A DNA stretch of 64,000 nucleotides from a bacterium (GTDB lineage Bacteria; Bacillota; Clostridia; Lachnospirales; Lachnospiraceae), in NCBI GenBank assembly GCA_022774325.1, contig JALFNN010000039.1, positions 1 through 64,000 of the forward strand, given 5' to 3'. How positions within the stretch are numbered: position 1 is the stretch's first letter; each line of letters starts with the position of its first letter. This document shows, piece by piece, positions 25,068-34,145 of the stretch. Under the pieces are notes generated by a model, which was not told the origin of the DNA, did no database searches, and saw only the letters and a program-made list of their open reading frames with translations. Position numbers and translations under genes: made by a program.

Positions 25068-26600
25068 ATGAACAGTGTAATTAAAGGAGCCAGCTATGTT
25101 CTGGCACATACTCCGCAGATGGTAGTATACAACGGAACAACTCAGACAACAGAGCGGGTTGTGAATCCAGAATCAGAATACTTAAAAGAATTAGAAAGTC
25201 ATCTTCGTTCTTATGAAGAATGCGTAAACTACTGGCCGAACCAGGTATATATCGGAAATGCACATCCGGATGAACTGGCTCAGGTAGAGTTCCCTTATTA
25301 TGATAAAGTTAAAGAAGGCGCTGAAAGATATGGAAAATACGGCGAGATTATGCCGGAAGAAGAATTCATTCTTTTAGCTCAGACCTGCGATATGTTCGAA
25401 GTTGTTAAACTTGACAAAGAGTTTGTTGCAGCTCACAAAGAAGCTTTCGCAGCTGATCCGATTATCACGGAAGATATTGTTGCTAAAGTTGAAGAAGGTG
25501 TTGAACTTTCTGAAATTGAACAGTTTGTTAACGAAGAGCATGCTGAAGGTATTTACCATGCCGGAAAGCTTGTTGGATGCGTTAAGAGAGCACATGATAT
25601 CGATGTAAACCTTTCTGCACATGTTATGCATGAAAATATCATGAGCAAAGCTACCAGCGTTCTTGCATTATTATATGGTGTAAGAAATGCAGGTATCGAA
25701 AAGACAGATATCCAATATGTTATCGACTGTGCTGAGGAAGCATGTGGTGATATGAACCAGAGAGGTGGCGGTAACTTTGCTAAGGCGGCAGCTGAAGTTG
25801 CGGGTCTTATGAATGCTACCGGATCTGACTCTCGTGGATTCTGTGCAGGACCTTCTCATGCGCTGATTGAAGCAGCAGCTCTTGTTAAGTCTGGAGCATA
25901 CAAATGCGTAGCTGTTACAGCTGGCGGATGTACTGCTAAACTTGGTATGAACGGTAAAGACCATGTTAAGAAAGGCCTTCCGATCCTGGAAGACTGCCTT
26001 GGCGGATTCTGTGTAATCATTGCTGAAAACGATGGTGTGAACCCGGAAATCAACCTTGATATCCTTGGACGTCATACAGTAGGAACAGGAAGTGCTCCGC
26101 AGAACGTTATCGGAAGCCTTGTAGCTGATCCTCTGGAAAGAGCTGGAATGAAGATTACTGATATTGATAAATTCTCTCCGGAAATGCAGAACCCGGATAT
26201 CACAAAACCGGCTGGAGCAGGAGATGTACCGCTTGCTAACTACAAGATGATCGGTGCACTTGCTGTTAAGCGTGGTGACCTTGACAAGAAACAGCTTGCA
26301 AGCTTTGCAACCGAGCACGGACTTACAGGATGGGCTCCGACACAGGGACACATTCCTTCAGGTGTGCCGTACATCGGATTTGCAAGAGAAGATATTCTTG
26401 CAGGCAAGATCAAGAATGCAATGATTATCGGAAAAGGAAGCTTGTTCCTTGGACGTATGACCAACCTGTTTGACGGTGTTTCTTTTGTAATCCAGGCTAA
26501 TACCGGAGCAGAAGACAACAGCGGAGTTTCTGAAGAAGAAGTTAAAGGATTAATCGCTAAAGCTATGAAAGACTTTGCTGCATCAATGCTGGCAGAATAG
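25068..26600 (+). CDS. grdC: Glycine reductase component C, beta subunit
   Basis: 510 residues from ATG 25068 (AAAGGTGG upstream). GrdC is a beta-ketoacyl-synthase-III-like protein that, with GrdD, converts the carboxymethyl-selenoether on GrdA to acetyl phosphate. Visible family features include the start MNSVIKGASYVLAHTPQMVV, ESHLRSYEECVNYWPNQVYIGN, the thiolase-like cysteine region ECGDMNQRGGGNFAK and the glycine-rich end AMIIGKGSLFLGRMTNLFDG. Length matches the family. grdD begins 14 bases downstream. Together they give the organism one ATP equivalent per glycine through acetate kinase. Confidence 0.95.
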   Translation: MNSVIKGASYVLAHTPQMVVYNGTTQTTERVVNPESEYLKELESHLRSYEECVNYWPNQVYIGNAHPDELAQVEFPYYDKVKEGAERYGKYGEIMPEEEFILLAQTCDMFEVVKLDKEFVAAHKEAFAADPIITEDIVAKVEEGVELSEIEQFVNEEHAEGIYHAGKLVGCVKRAHDIDVNLSAHVMHENIMSKATSVLALLYGVRNAGIEKTDIQYVIDCAEEACGDMNQRGGGNFAKAAAEVAGLMNATGSDSRGFCAGPSHALIEAAALVKSGAYKCVAVTAGGCTAKLGMNGKDHVKKGLPILEDCLGGFCVIIAENDGVNPEINLDILGRHTVGTGSAPQNVIGSLVADPLERAGMKITDIDKFSPEMQNPDITKPAGAGDVPLANYKMIGALAVKRGDLDKKQLASFATEHGLTGWAPTQGHIPSGVPYIGFAREDILAGKIKNAMIIGKGSLFLGRMTNLFDGVSFVIQANTGAEDNSGVSEEEVKGLIAKAMKDFAASMLAE

Positions 26601-26614
26601 AGAGGTGGACGATT

Positions 26615-27769
26615 ATGGCAAGTGGAATTGAAAAAATGATCGCCGAGACCTTCATGAGCATGGCAGAAGGACTGGAGACCGGAAGCTTCGGAAAACGTCC
26701 GAAAATTGCTCTGACCGGTATGGGCAGCGAGCATGGAGAAGAAAACTCTATGGCAGCTGCAATTGAGGCGGCAAAAGACGGAATCGATGTATACTACATC
26801 GGTACGTTAGAAGCAGAGGGTGTTACGACCGTTAAAGTGGCTAACGACGAAGAAGGCCATGATAAGATGGAAGAAATGCTCAAAAATAAAGAAATTGACG
26901 CTGCTGTAACGATGCACTTCCCATTCCCGATCGGTGTTTCTACCGTTGGACGCTGTGTAACACCTGCAAAGGCGAAAGAGATGTTTGTTGCTAACACAAC
27001 AGGTACATCCAGCACAGACCGTATTGAAGGAATGATCAAGAATGCGATCTACGGAATCATCGCAGCGAAAGCATGCGGTAAAAAGAATCCGACAGTTGGT
27101 ATTCTGAATGTTGACGGTGCACGTCAGACAGAAAAAGCTTTGAAACAGCTGAAAGAAAACGGATATGATATCACATTTGCTGAATCTACCCGTGCAGACG
27201 GCGGATGCGTTATGAGAGGAAACGATGTTCTTCAGGCAGCTCCGGACATCATGGTAACAGATTCCCTGACCGGTAACATCCTTGTTAAGATGCTTTCATC
27301 CTTCATGACAGGCGGAAGCTTCGAAGCAACCGGATTTGGTTATGGACCTGGTATCGGAGAAGGATATGAACAGCTCGTTATGATCGTATCCCGTGCATCT
27401 GGCGCTCCGGTTATTGCAAATGCAATCCGTTACGCAGCACAGCTCGTAAGAGGAAAAGTATTTGAAGTAGCAAAAGCTGAATTTGCAGCAGCTAAGAAAG
27501 CTGGTCTGAAGGAAATTCTGGATGCTCACAAGGCAGCACAGAAACCTGCAGCTGCAGAAGAAGAAGTAAAAGAGCCGCCGAAGGAAATCGTAACAGCACA
27601 GATTCCTGGAATCGAAGTTATGGATCTTGAAGATGCGGTGAAAGCACTCTGGAAGATCAACATCTACGCAGAGAGCGGAATGGGATGTACAGGCCCGATC
27701 ATCCGTGTGTCTGATGCAAATCTTGCGAAAGCAGAAGAAGAGCTGAAGAAGGCAGGATATATCAATTAG
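26615..27769 (+). CDS. grdD: Glycine reductase component C, alpha subunit
   Basis: 384 residues; GAGAGGTGGACGATT precedes the ATG at 26615. GrdD belongs to the PlsX-like phosphate acyltransferase fold and releases acetyl phosphate. Motifs: KIALTGMGSEHGEENSM (30-46), HFPFPIGVSTVGRCVTPAKA with Cys114, and AESGMGCTGPIIRVSD with Cys358 near the C terminus. The latter Cys corresponds in position to the cysteine reported (Cys359, from memory) to react in component C. The stretch KPAAAEEEVKEPPKE (about 306-320) is a flexible linker between core and C-terminal segment. It closes the operon, with a terminator 34 bases downstream. Confidence 0.95.
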   Translation: MASGIEKMIAETFMSMAEGLETGSFGKRPKIALTGMGSEHGEENSMAAAIEAAKDGIDVYYIGTLEAEGVTTVKVANDEEGHDKMEEMLKNKEIDAAVTMHFPFPIGVSTVGRCVTPAKAKEMFVANTTGTSSTDRIEGMIKNAIYGIIAAKACGKKNPTVGILNVDGARQTEKALKQLKENGYDITFAESTRADGGCVMRGNDVLQAAPDIMVTDSLTGNILVKMLSSFMTGGSFEATGFGYGPGIGEGYEQLVMIVSRASGAPVIANAIRYAAQLVRGKVFEVAKAEFAAAKKAGLKEILDAHKAAQKPAAAEEEVKEPPKEIVTAQIPGIEVMDLEDAVKALWKINIYAESGMGCTGPIIRVSDANLAKAEEELKKAGYIN

Positions 27770-27798
27770 TTGATTAATTGATGGAAATAACGTATAAT
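27770..27798 (+). promoter_or_regulatory. Promoter of the ThrE-type exporter genes, overlapping the grdD 3' end
   Basis: TTGATT (27770-27775), 17 bases, consensus TATAAT (27793-27798). Transcription would start near 27805, inside the 5' arm of the grdCD terminator. Confidence 0.6.
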
Positions 27799-27802
27799 AT
27801 TG

Positions 27803-27833
27803 GGAGACGTAGCGTTTTTGCTGCGTCTCCTTT
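27803..27833 (+). terminator. Terminator of grdC-grdD
   Basis: GGAGACGTAGC (27803-27813) with GCTGCGTCTCC (27820-27830), 11 pairs including one G-U, followed by TTT. The T run is short. Confidence 0.7.
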
Positions 27834-27879
27834 CGTAGTTTTTAGATCAGCTGGGTAATTGGGGAGACAGGAGTGTAGT

Positions 27880-28638
27880 ATGGATTTACAGTTGCTAATC
27901 AAAACAGCGATGTCTGCAGGTGAGTTGATGCTCTGCAGCGGAGCTGAGACTTACCGGGTGGAAGATACCATGTACCATATTTTAAAGACAGCAGATAATC
28001 TGGAAATGTCAGAAGTACTGGTCGTGATGACAGGAATCACAGCTTCTGTGAAGGTGAAGGGTGAGAAAGTTGTGACGCTTGTGAAGCGTGTGGAAAGCCG
28101 TGAAAATAATCTGAGCCGTGTGGTTTCGGTTAATGATATTTCGAGACGTTACTGTGGTGGAGAATTGTCCTTGCAGGCGGCATATGAGGAGCTGAATTCA
28201 CTGAAAAAGAAAGAATATCGCCGTTTTTCCTATAGTATTGCAACGGTTGCTGTTTGTGTGGGATTCTCCCTTTTCTTTGGAGGAGGAATCTGGGAGGTTG
28301 TGTCATCGCTGATTGTAGGCGCATTTCTCGCATTTTGTATCGAAGCAGTGCGTGATCTTAAGGTCCATGCTTTTATAGAAGACGTATTTTCGTCTATGGG
28401 CATTGCAATGGCAAGTGCAGTTATGAAAATCATGCTTGGCGGCAGAATGGATATTGATATTGTAATCATCTCTTGTATCATGCCGCTTGTTCCGGGAATG
28501 GCAATCACAAATGCAGCGAGAGATACACTTAGAGGCGATTATCTTTCAGGCATTGCCCGAATGCTGGAAGCATTCATCAAGGCGGCAGGAATTGCTATCG
28601 GTATTGGTATCGGTCTGGCAATTATGGGGAGTTATTAG
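27880..28638 (+). CDS. Threonine/serine exporter, N-terminal (DUF1212-type) subunit
   Basis: 252 residues from ATG 27880 (AGGAG 6 bases upstream). The soluble N-terminal domain has the ThrE signature (AGELMLCSGAETYRVEDTMYHIL, about 12-34; RVVSVNDISRRY). About five membrane helices follow from residue 112, with PLVPGMAITNAARDTLRGDYLSGIARM, the conserved PGxxxTNAxRD motif. In characterised ThrE the two halves are one protein; here, as in many Firmicutes, they are two genes. The probable role is export of threonine, serine or small peptides, or dicarboxylates in related proteins. The partner gene starts 15 bases downstream. Confidence 0.85.
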   Translation: MDLQLLIKTAMSAGELMLCSGAETYRVEDTMYHILKTADNLEMSEVLVVMTGITASVKVKGEKVVTLVKRVESRENNLSRVVSVNDISRRYCGGELSLQAAYEELNSLKKKEYRRFSYSIATVAVCVGFSLFFGGGIWEVVSSLIVGAFLAFCIEAVRDLKVHAFIEDVFSSMGIAMASAVMKIMLGGRMDIDIVIISCIMPLVPGMAITNAARDTLRGDYLSGIARMLEAFIKAAGIAIGIGIGLAIMGSY

Positions 28639-28653
28639 AAGGAGGAGACAGTT

Positions 28654-29160
28654 ATGAATCGAGAGATGTTTAGAATAATGATTCAGGTTTCCGGAGCATT
28701 TCTGGCAATCTACGGTTTTGCCGTACTGCTTGATACTCCAAAAAAGTATTTGTTTCATGCAGGGGGTGTTGGTGCGGCAGGAGGATTGGTGTATCTGATC
28801 TGCATTCAGAATGGATTGGGTGTTGTTTTTTCATCTTTTATCTCTGCACTTGTAGTGGCAGTGATATCCCATATTTTTGCACGTATATTTAAGACTCCGG
28901 TCACTCTGTTTCTGATTGCAGGATTTTTGCCGACTGTACCGGGAGCCGGCATGTACCGGATCGTCCATTATATACTGGAAGGAAATGAGAAAATGACTGG
29001 GTACTATCTGATTCAGACGCTTCAGATTGCGGGGGTTTTTGCGCTGGCAATCTTTATTATAGATACTGTTTTTTATTCGTTCCAGAAGGGTGAATGGAAG
29101 CAGAATTCCATGAAATACATTCGAAAAGAAGAGGGAAGTAACGATGCCCACTTGAAGTAA
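28654..29160 (+). CDS. Threonine/serine exporter, C-terminal (DUF3815-type) subunit
   Basis: 168 residues from ATG 28654 (AAGGAGGAGACAGTT). Four to five membrane helices; VTLFLIAGFLPTVPGAGMYRIVHYIL carries the PxVPGxxxY/R motif of the ThrE C-terminal half, and the start AFLAIYGFAVLLDTPKKYLFHAGGVGAAGG is typical. It works with the preceding protein to form the exporter. The C-terminal 25 residues are basic and cytoplasmic. The gltX promoter overlaps its stop codon. Confidence 0.85.
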   Translation: MNREMFRIMIQVSGAFLAIYGFAVLLDTPKKYLFHAGGVGAAGGLVYLICIQNGLGVVFSSFISALVVAVISHIFARIFKTPVTLFLIAGFLPTVPGAGMYRIVHYILEGNEKMTGYYLIQTLQIAGVFALAIFIIDTVFYSFQKGEWKQNSMKYIRKEEGSNDAHLK

Positions 29161-29180
29161 AAATCGGAATGTGGTAGTAT
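29152..29180 (+). promoter_or_regulatory. Promoter of gltX
   Basis: TTGAAG (29152-29157), 17 bases, TAGTAT (29175-29180) preceded by TGG, an extended -10. It overlaps the end of the exporter gene. No T-box leader is present; the leader is about 50 bases. Confidence 0.55.
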
Positions 29181-29233
29181 ATTTTGGGACATTTAAAGAT
29201 AGAAAAGATTAAGATAAAGAGAGGGAACCGATT

Positions 29234-30691
29234 ATGAGTAAAGTTAGAACAAGATTTGCGCCGAGTCCTACCGGACGTATGCATGTTGGAAATCTTAGAA
29301 CCGCATTGTATGCATATCTGATTGCAAAGCATGAGAATGGCGATTTTATGCTTCGTATTGAGGATACAGACCAGGAACGATTTGTGGAAGGTGCACTGGA
29401 TATTATTTACCGTACGCTGGAGAAAACTGGGCTTGTTCATGATGAAGGCCCGGACAAAGACGGCGGATATGGACCGTATGTTCAGAGCGAGCGTAATGCG
29501 TCCGGCATTTATTTGAAATATGCTAAACAGCTCATCGAACAGGGAGATGCTTATTATTGTTTTTGCGACAAAGAACGTTTGGAATCTTTGAAAACTTCTG
29601 TTTCTTCTGAAGGTACTGAAATTGTAAACTATGATAAACATTGCCTGCATCTCAGTAAGGAAGAGATTGAGGAAAATCTTGCATCAGGAAAGCCTTATGT
29701 TATTCGTATTAATATGCCGACAGAAGGTACAACGACATTCCATGATGAGATTTATGGAGATATCACCGTTCCGAATGCCGAGCTGGATGACATGATTCTG
29801 ATTAAATCAGACGGATATCCGACTTATAATTTTGCTAATGTCATTGACGATCATCTGATGGGAATCACACATGTCGTGCGAGGTAATGAATATTTATCGT
29901 CTGCACCGAAATACAATCGTCTTTATGAGGCGTTCGGATGGGAAGTTCCGATTTATGTACATTGTCCGCTTATCACAGATGAAAACCATAAGAAGCTTAG
30001 CAAGAGATGTGGACACTCTTCTTATGAAGATCTGTTAGATCAGGGATATGTGAGTGAGGCAATCGTCAATTATGTTGCACTGCTTGGATGGTGTCCACAG
30101 GATAACCGGGAGATTTTCTCTCTTCCTGAGCTGGTGGAGGCATTTGATTATCATCATATGAGTAAATCGCCGGCTGTTTTTGATACAACTAAGCTGAAAT
30201 GGATGAATGGTGAATACCTGAAAGCTATGGATTTCGATACCTTTTATGAGATGGCTGAACCATATATCAGAAAAGTTATTACAAAAGATTATGATCTGAA
30301 GAAGATTGCTGCACTTGTTAAGAGTAGAATTGAGATCTTCCCGGATATCGCAGAGCAGATTGATTTCTTCGAAGAACTTCCGGAATATGATACGGCTATG
30401 TATTGTCACAAGAAGATGAAAACGAATGAAGAGACTTCTCTTGAGGTATTGAAAGAACTGCTTCCGCGTCTGGAAGCATGGGACGATTACAGTAATGATG
30501 CGCTGTACGGTCTTCTGAAGGATTATGTGGCAGAAAAAGGTTGTAAGAACGGCTATGTAATGTGGCCTGTCAGAACGGCGGTTTCCGGTAAACAGAACAC
30601 ACCGGGCGGAGCGACCGAACTGATGGAGATACTTGGAAGAGAAGAATCCTGTGCCAGAATCAGAAAAGCAATTGAAATGCTGAGTAAATAA
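29234..30691 (+). CDS. gltX: Glutamyl-tRNA synthetase
   Basis: 485 residues, ATG 29234 with GAGAGGGAACCG upstream. Class I synthetase: the HIGH-like motif is [20 protein letters not shown] (9-28) and the KMSKS-like loop is KKLSKRCGH (near 255). The anticodon-binding C-terminal region begins near residue 330 and ends normally. It charges tRNA-Glu (possibly also tRNA-Gln for the GatCAB route). The middle segment [22 protein letters not shown] is diagnostic of GltX. It is followed closely by a helicase gene, so the two may be co-transcribed. Confidence 0.95.
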   Translation: MSKVRTRFAPSPTGRMHVGNLRTALYAYLIAKHENGDFMLRIEDTDQERFVEGALDIIYRTLEKTGLVHDEGPDKDGGYGPYVQSERNASGIYLKYAKQLIEQGDAYYCFCDKERLESLKTSVSSEGTEIVNYDKHCLHLSKEEIEENLASGKPYVIRINMPTEGTTTFHDEIYGDITVPNAELDDMILIKSDGYPTYNFANVIDDHLMGITHVVRGNEYLSSAPKYNRLYEAFGWEVPIYVHCPLITDENHKKLSKRCGHSSYEDLLDQGYVSEAIVNYVALLGWCPQDNREIFSLPELVEAFDYHHMSKSPAVFDTTKLKWMNGEYLKAMDFDTFYEMAEPYIRKVITKDYDLKKIAALVKSRIEIFPDIAEQIDFFEELPEYDTAMYCHKKMKTNEETSLEVLKELLPRLEAWDDYSNDALYGLLKDYVAEKGCKNGYVMWPVRTAVSGKQNTPGGATELMEILGREESCARIRKAIEMLSK

Positions 30692-30716
30692 TTAATATAA
30701 TAAGGGGTTTTGGTGA

Positions 30717-32573
30717 ATGCTGAACAAAGGACAAGAAGAGGCGGTACATCACCTGGAGGGGCCATGTATGGTGATTGCACCGCCGGGGTCAGGTAAGACA
30801 CTGACCATAACCAGAAGAATCCGGTATTTGATTGAAGAGGCCGGAATCGATCCCGGTCAGATACTTGTGATTACATTTACACGGCTTGCTGCGCGTGAAA
30901 TGAGAGAACGATTTACTTCTTTGACCGAAGGAAAGCATTATCCGGTCACGTTCGGAACTTTCCACAGTGTTTTTTATGGGATACTGAAATGTGCTTATGG
31001 CATCAACGGTTCGAATCTGCTTGCCGAGCAGGAAGGACTTGAGATCCTGAAACAGGCAATGGATGAACTGAAACTTGAATCACTCCAAGGACCGGAAGAC
31101 GATGAAGAACTGACACATGAATTGATGCAGGAAATCGGAATCGTGAAGAACAGCCTTCTCCATTTGAAGGACTTTCACAGTCAACATTTGAATCAGGAAG
31201 AATTTACGCTTTTGTTCCGCCAGTATGAAAAAAAGAAAAAAGAACGAAAGAAATTTGATTTTGACGATATGCTGGTTCAGTGCTATGCATTGTTTCAGAA
31301 ACGTCCGGACATTTTAAAAGCGTGGCAGGAACGTTTCCAATATATTCTGATCGATGAGTTTCAGGACATCAACCGAGTGCAGTATGAGGTGATTCGGATG
31401 ATTGCTGCTCCTGAATACAATTTGTTTGTTGTAGGGGATGATGACCAATCTATCTATGGATTCCGTGGGGCAAAGCCTGAACTTATGCTTTACATGAAGC
31501 AGGAATTTCCAAATATCAGGCAGATTCCGCTTACAACAAATTACCGTTCTACCGAGTTTATCGTAGGTGCCGCATCGCGGGTGATCCTGCATAATGAGTC
31601 GAGATTCTATAAAAGGGTCCAGTCATCGAAAGGAAAAGGAGAAAGTGTCCATGTTCAGGAAGTGCTGGATGAGAATGAAGAAAGCAGATATGTGGCAGGT
31701 GAGATTCAGAAACATCTGGATCTTGGTGAGAAGCCGGGAGAGATTGCAGTACTTTTCCGTGCCGGAATTCAGGCGCGGATGCTGACGGAGATCCTGAATG
31801 AATACCGGATCCCGTTTGAGATGAAAGAACATATTCCTAATTTTTATGATCATTTCATTGTCCGGGATATGATCGCTTATATGCAGCTTGCGGCCGGGAA
31901 TCGGGAAAGACGTTGGTTTTTGATGATTGCAAACAGGCCAGTGCGATATCTTGCCAGAAACAGTATGGATGGTGCCAGAGTGGAATTTGAAGATCTGCGA
32001 AGATTTTATCTGGATAAAGAATGGATGCAGGACATCATTGACCAGTTTGAGGTTGATATCAAAATGCTGGAGAACATGACGCCCTATTCGGCGATCCAGT
32101 ATATCAGGAAGCGTATCGGTTACGATACATTTCTGAAAGAATATGCGAAAGAACATCAAGTTCCCTGGAATACTCTGCTTGAAGTCATGACCGAACTGGA
32201 AGAACGATGCAAGCCCTATCGTACCTTTCAGGATTGGATGTGTCATATTGATACATACACCGCTGATCTGGAAGAGCAGGAGAAAGCTCGTAGAAATCGA
32301 CAGTCGGCAGATCCTGAAAAGGTACAGTTAATGACGATGCATTCCTCGAAAGGTCTGGAATTTACGACTGTATTTCTGATTCATGCCAATGAGGGAGAAG
32401 TGCCTTATCAGAAGGCGGTGACACCAGAACAGATGGAAGAAGAACGACGTATGTTCTATGTTGCAATGACAAGAGCAAAGGAGCATCTTACAATTTCTTA
32501 TATAACAGAGAAAAATGGGAATCCAGTCAAAGCTTCCCGGTTTGTAGAAGAGCTTCTGGGAAGACATGTTTGA
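30717..32573 (+). CDS. UvrD/PcrA-like superfamily 1 DNA helicase
   Basis: 618 residues from ATG 30717. SF1A helicase motifs are complete: Q-motif LNKGQEEAV, Walker A APPGSGKTLTITRRI (about 21-35), Ia ITFTRLAAREM, Walker B ILIDEFQDIN, motif III VGDDDQSIYGFRGA, motif IV TTNYRST, V MTMHSSKGLEFTTVFL and VI RRMFYVAMTRAKEHLTI. At 618 residues it is about 100 shorter than PcrA/UvrD and lacks their long C-terminal tail, so it is a paralogue rather than the main PcrA. It probably unwinds DNA 3' to 5' in repair. A Lys/Glu-rich segment KKKKERKKFDFDDM precedes Walker B. Confidence 0.9.
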   Translation: MLNKGQEEAVHHLEGPCMVIAPPGSGKTLTITRRIRYLIEEAGIDPGQILVITFTRLAAREMRERFTSLTEGKHYPVTFGTFHSVFYGILKCAYGINGSNLLAEQEGLEILKQAMDELKLESLQGPEDDEELTHELMQEIGIVKNSLLHLKDFHSQHLNQEEFTLLFRQYEKKKKERKKFDFDDMLVQCYALFQKRPDILKAWQERFQYILIDEFQDINRVQYEVIRMIAAPEYNLFVVGDDDQSIYGFRGAKPELMLYMKQEFPNIRQIPLTTNYRSTEFIVGAASRVILHNESRFYKRVQSSKGKGESVHVQEVLDENEESRYVAGEIQKHLDLGEKPGEIAVLFRAGIQARMLTEILNEYRIPFEMKEHIPNFYDHFIVRDMIAYMQLAAGNRERRWFLMIANRPVRYLARNSMDGARVEFEDLRRFYLDKEWMQDIIDQFEVDIKMLENMTPYSAIQYIRKRIGYDTFLKEYAKEHQVPWNTLLEVMTELEERCKPYRTFQDWMCHIDTYTADLEEQEKARRNRQSADPEKVQLMTMHSSKGLEFTTVFLIHANEGEVPYQKAVTPEQMEEERRMFYVAMTRAKEHLTISYITEKNGNPVKASRFVEELLGRHV

Positions 32574-32631
32574 CAACACGATGTTCACCGGATATTTATC
32601 TCTTTAAAAATGCAGTTTTCTATAGAGCAGG

Positions 32632-32657
32632 AAAGAGCCTGGCATGCCAGACTCTTT
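32632..32657. terminator. Bidirectional terminator between the helicase and DUF1292 genes
   Basis: AAAGAG-C-CTGGC / GCCAG-A-CTCTTT (32632-32657) is a near-perfect palindrome between convergent genes, with a short T run on either strand. Confidence 0.65.
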
Positions 32658-32683
32658 CATTTAATGGATTGAAACAGACGGTT

Positions 32684-33019
32684 CTAGTCATCAATACCAA
32701 ACTCTTCGAATTGCTGCTCGTCCAGCCATTCATCGAATGCATCCGCAGCAAGTTCGTATTCATCATCATCTTCGATGTTTTCGAGATCATGATTGTTTCC
32801 ACCGGTCGTATCCCTGATGAAACGATAAATCCATACATCGCCGTCTTCGTTCTCCCCGTTCTCGTCTAATGGAAGAAGTACAATGTATTCTTTTGAATTA
32901 ACCTCAAATGTAGTAATGATGGAGCATTCAATCTCCTCGTCGTCGTCAAGAGTAATCGTGACTACCTGTGTTTCAAGAAGATCGTTATCTTCATTTCCGC
33001 CTTCATGATTATGTCCCAT
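32684..33019 (-). CDS. DUF1292 family acidic protein
   Basis: 111 residues on the - strand from ATG 33019, preceded by AAGGAGAAGCCGAATT; a longer in-frame start at 33052 lies upstream of the ribosome binding site and is rejected. DUF1292 (YrzB-like) core: VVTITLDDDEEIECSIITTFEVNSKEYIVLLPLDENG.. WIYRF. It is very acidic, with an extended Asp/Glu tail (LENIEDDDEYELAADAFDEWLDEQQFEEFGIDD). The family is widespread in Firmicutes, often near yrrK/yrzL; its function is unknown. It is isolated here between two + strand units. Confidence 0.85.
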   Translation of the reverse strand: MGHNHEGGNEDNDLLETQVVTITLDDDEEIECSIITTFEVNSKEYIVLLPLDENGENEDGDVWIYRFIRDTTGGNNHDLENIEDDDEYELAADAFDEWLDEQQFEEFGIDD

Positions 33020-33091
33020 AATTCGGCTTCTCCTTTCATATGATACTTCCACTCTAACAGACTATGCAAGGATTTGCAAGGGGAAAAACTA

Positions 33092-33119
33092 TTGACATTG
33101 ACGATAAAAAAGTTACAAT
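33092..33119 (+). promoter_or_regulatory. Promoter of the sugar-binding lipoprotein gene
   Basis: Consensus TTGACA (33092-33097), 16 bases, TACAAT (33114-33119), 27 bases before the ATG. Confidence 0.65.
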
Positions 33120-33145
33120 AAAAGAAAGGTTTAGGGAGGTTTGGT

Positions 33146-34132
33146 ATGTATAAGAGAAAAATAGCACTGTTTTTTACATTTCTTATGTGTTGTATGATGG
33201 TTACAGGTTGTAAGAAAAATGTGGGGACCAGTGAGGATAATGCAATAAAGCCGGAAGAAGATCAGGAGGAAACGGTGTCTTATACCTTTGGGTTCAGTTG
33301 TATCACAATGGAGAATCCTTATTTTATTACACTGGAGCAGTCGCTTCGTGAGTATGTGGAGAATGAAGGGTGCACGATGATTACGATGGATCCGGAGCTG
33401 AATGTGAATACGCAGATTCAACAGATCGATGAGATGATAGAGCAGGGAATCGATGCCATTTTTCTGTGCCCGGTCGAATGGGAAGAAATCACACCGGCGC
33501 TGGAACATCTGAAAGAAGCGGATGTCAAAATCATTAATATCGACTCAGAAGTAAAGGAAATGGATTATGTAGATGCTTTTATAGGATCCAACAACTATAA
33601 TGCAGGTTATATTTGTGGAGAAAATCTGATTAAGCAATGTCCGGAAGGAGGAAAGGTTGCGATCCTGGAAAGTCCGACTCAGAATTCGGTCAATGAGCGC
33701 ATTACCGGATTTGAGGAAGCGATTATGAATAAAGGCTTTGAAGTGGTTGCTCGCATGGATACGCAGGGGGATCTCAATCTGGCGAGAGAAGCGGCGAACC
33801 AGATCTTTGCTGAGCATAAGGACATCACGGCGGTCATGTGCGGAAATGATCAGATCGCACTTGGTGCGCTGGTGGCAGCTCATACGGAAGCATTGCATGA
33901 TATCATGATTTATGGTGTTGACGGTTCACCCGATCTCAAAAAAGAGCTTTTGAAACCGGGGAGCTTGATTCGGGGGACAAGTGGTCAATCCCCTATTAAT
34001 ATAGGAAAAGATGCCGCAAAAACAGCATTTGCCATTTTAAATGGGGAAAAATATGAAGAGGCGATTTATGAAGATGTCTTTTTTATTGATGCAGATAATG
34101 TAGAAATGTATGGTGCTGACGGATGGCAGTAA
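33146..34132 (+). CDS. Orphan sugar-type ABC substrate-binding lipoprotein
   Basis: 328 residues, ATG 33146 (TAGGGAGGTTTGGT). A lipoprotein signal with lipobox VTGC (cleavage before Cys22) is followed by a periplasmic-binding-protein type I fold: YTFGFSCITMENPYFITLEQSLREY, QIQQIDEMIEQGIDAIFLCPV, VKIINIDSEV, and DITAVMCGNDQIALGALVA, IYGVDGSPDLKKELLKPGS, as in RbsB/MglB/xylose-binding families. It should bind a monosaccharide or related ligand at the outer face. No permease or ATPase gene lies nearby, so it either shares a distant transporter or acts as a sensor. A GH13-like gene starts 14 bases downstream, suggesting a link with carbohydrate sensing. Confidence 0.85.
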   Translation: MYKRKIALFFTFLMCCMMVTGCKKNVGTSEDNAIKPEEDQEETVSYTFGFSCITMENPYFITLEQSLREYVENEGCTMITMDPELNVNTQIQQIDEMIEQGIDAIFLCPVEWEEITPALEHLKEADVKIINIDSEVKEMDYVDAFIGSNNYNAGYICGENLIKQCPEGGKVAILESPTQNSVNERITGFEEAIMNKGFEVVARMDTQGDLNLAREAANQIFAEHKDITAVMCGNDQIALGALVAAHTEALHDIMIYGVDGSPDLKKELLKPGSLIRGTSGQSPINIGKDAAKTAFAILNGEKYEEAIYEDVFFIDADNVEMYGADGWQ

Positions 34133-34145
34133 AGAGGAGAAGATG

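Noticed and set aside
32570..32869. 99-codon + strand frame opposite the DUF1292 gene
   Set aside because: Antisense shadow; the - strand frame matches a known family and has a proper AAGGAG.
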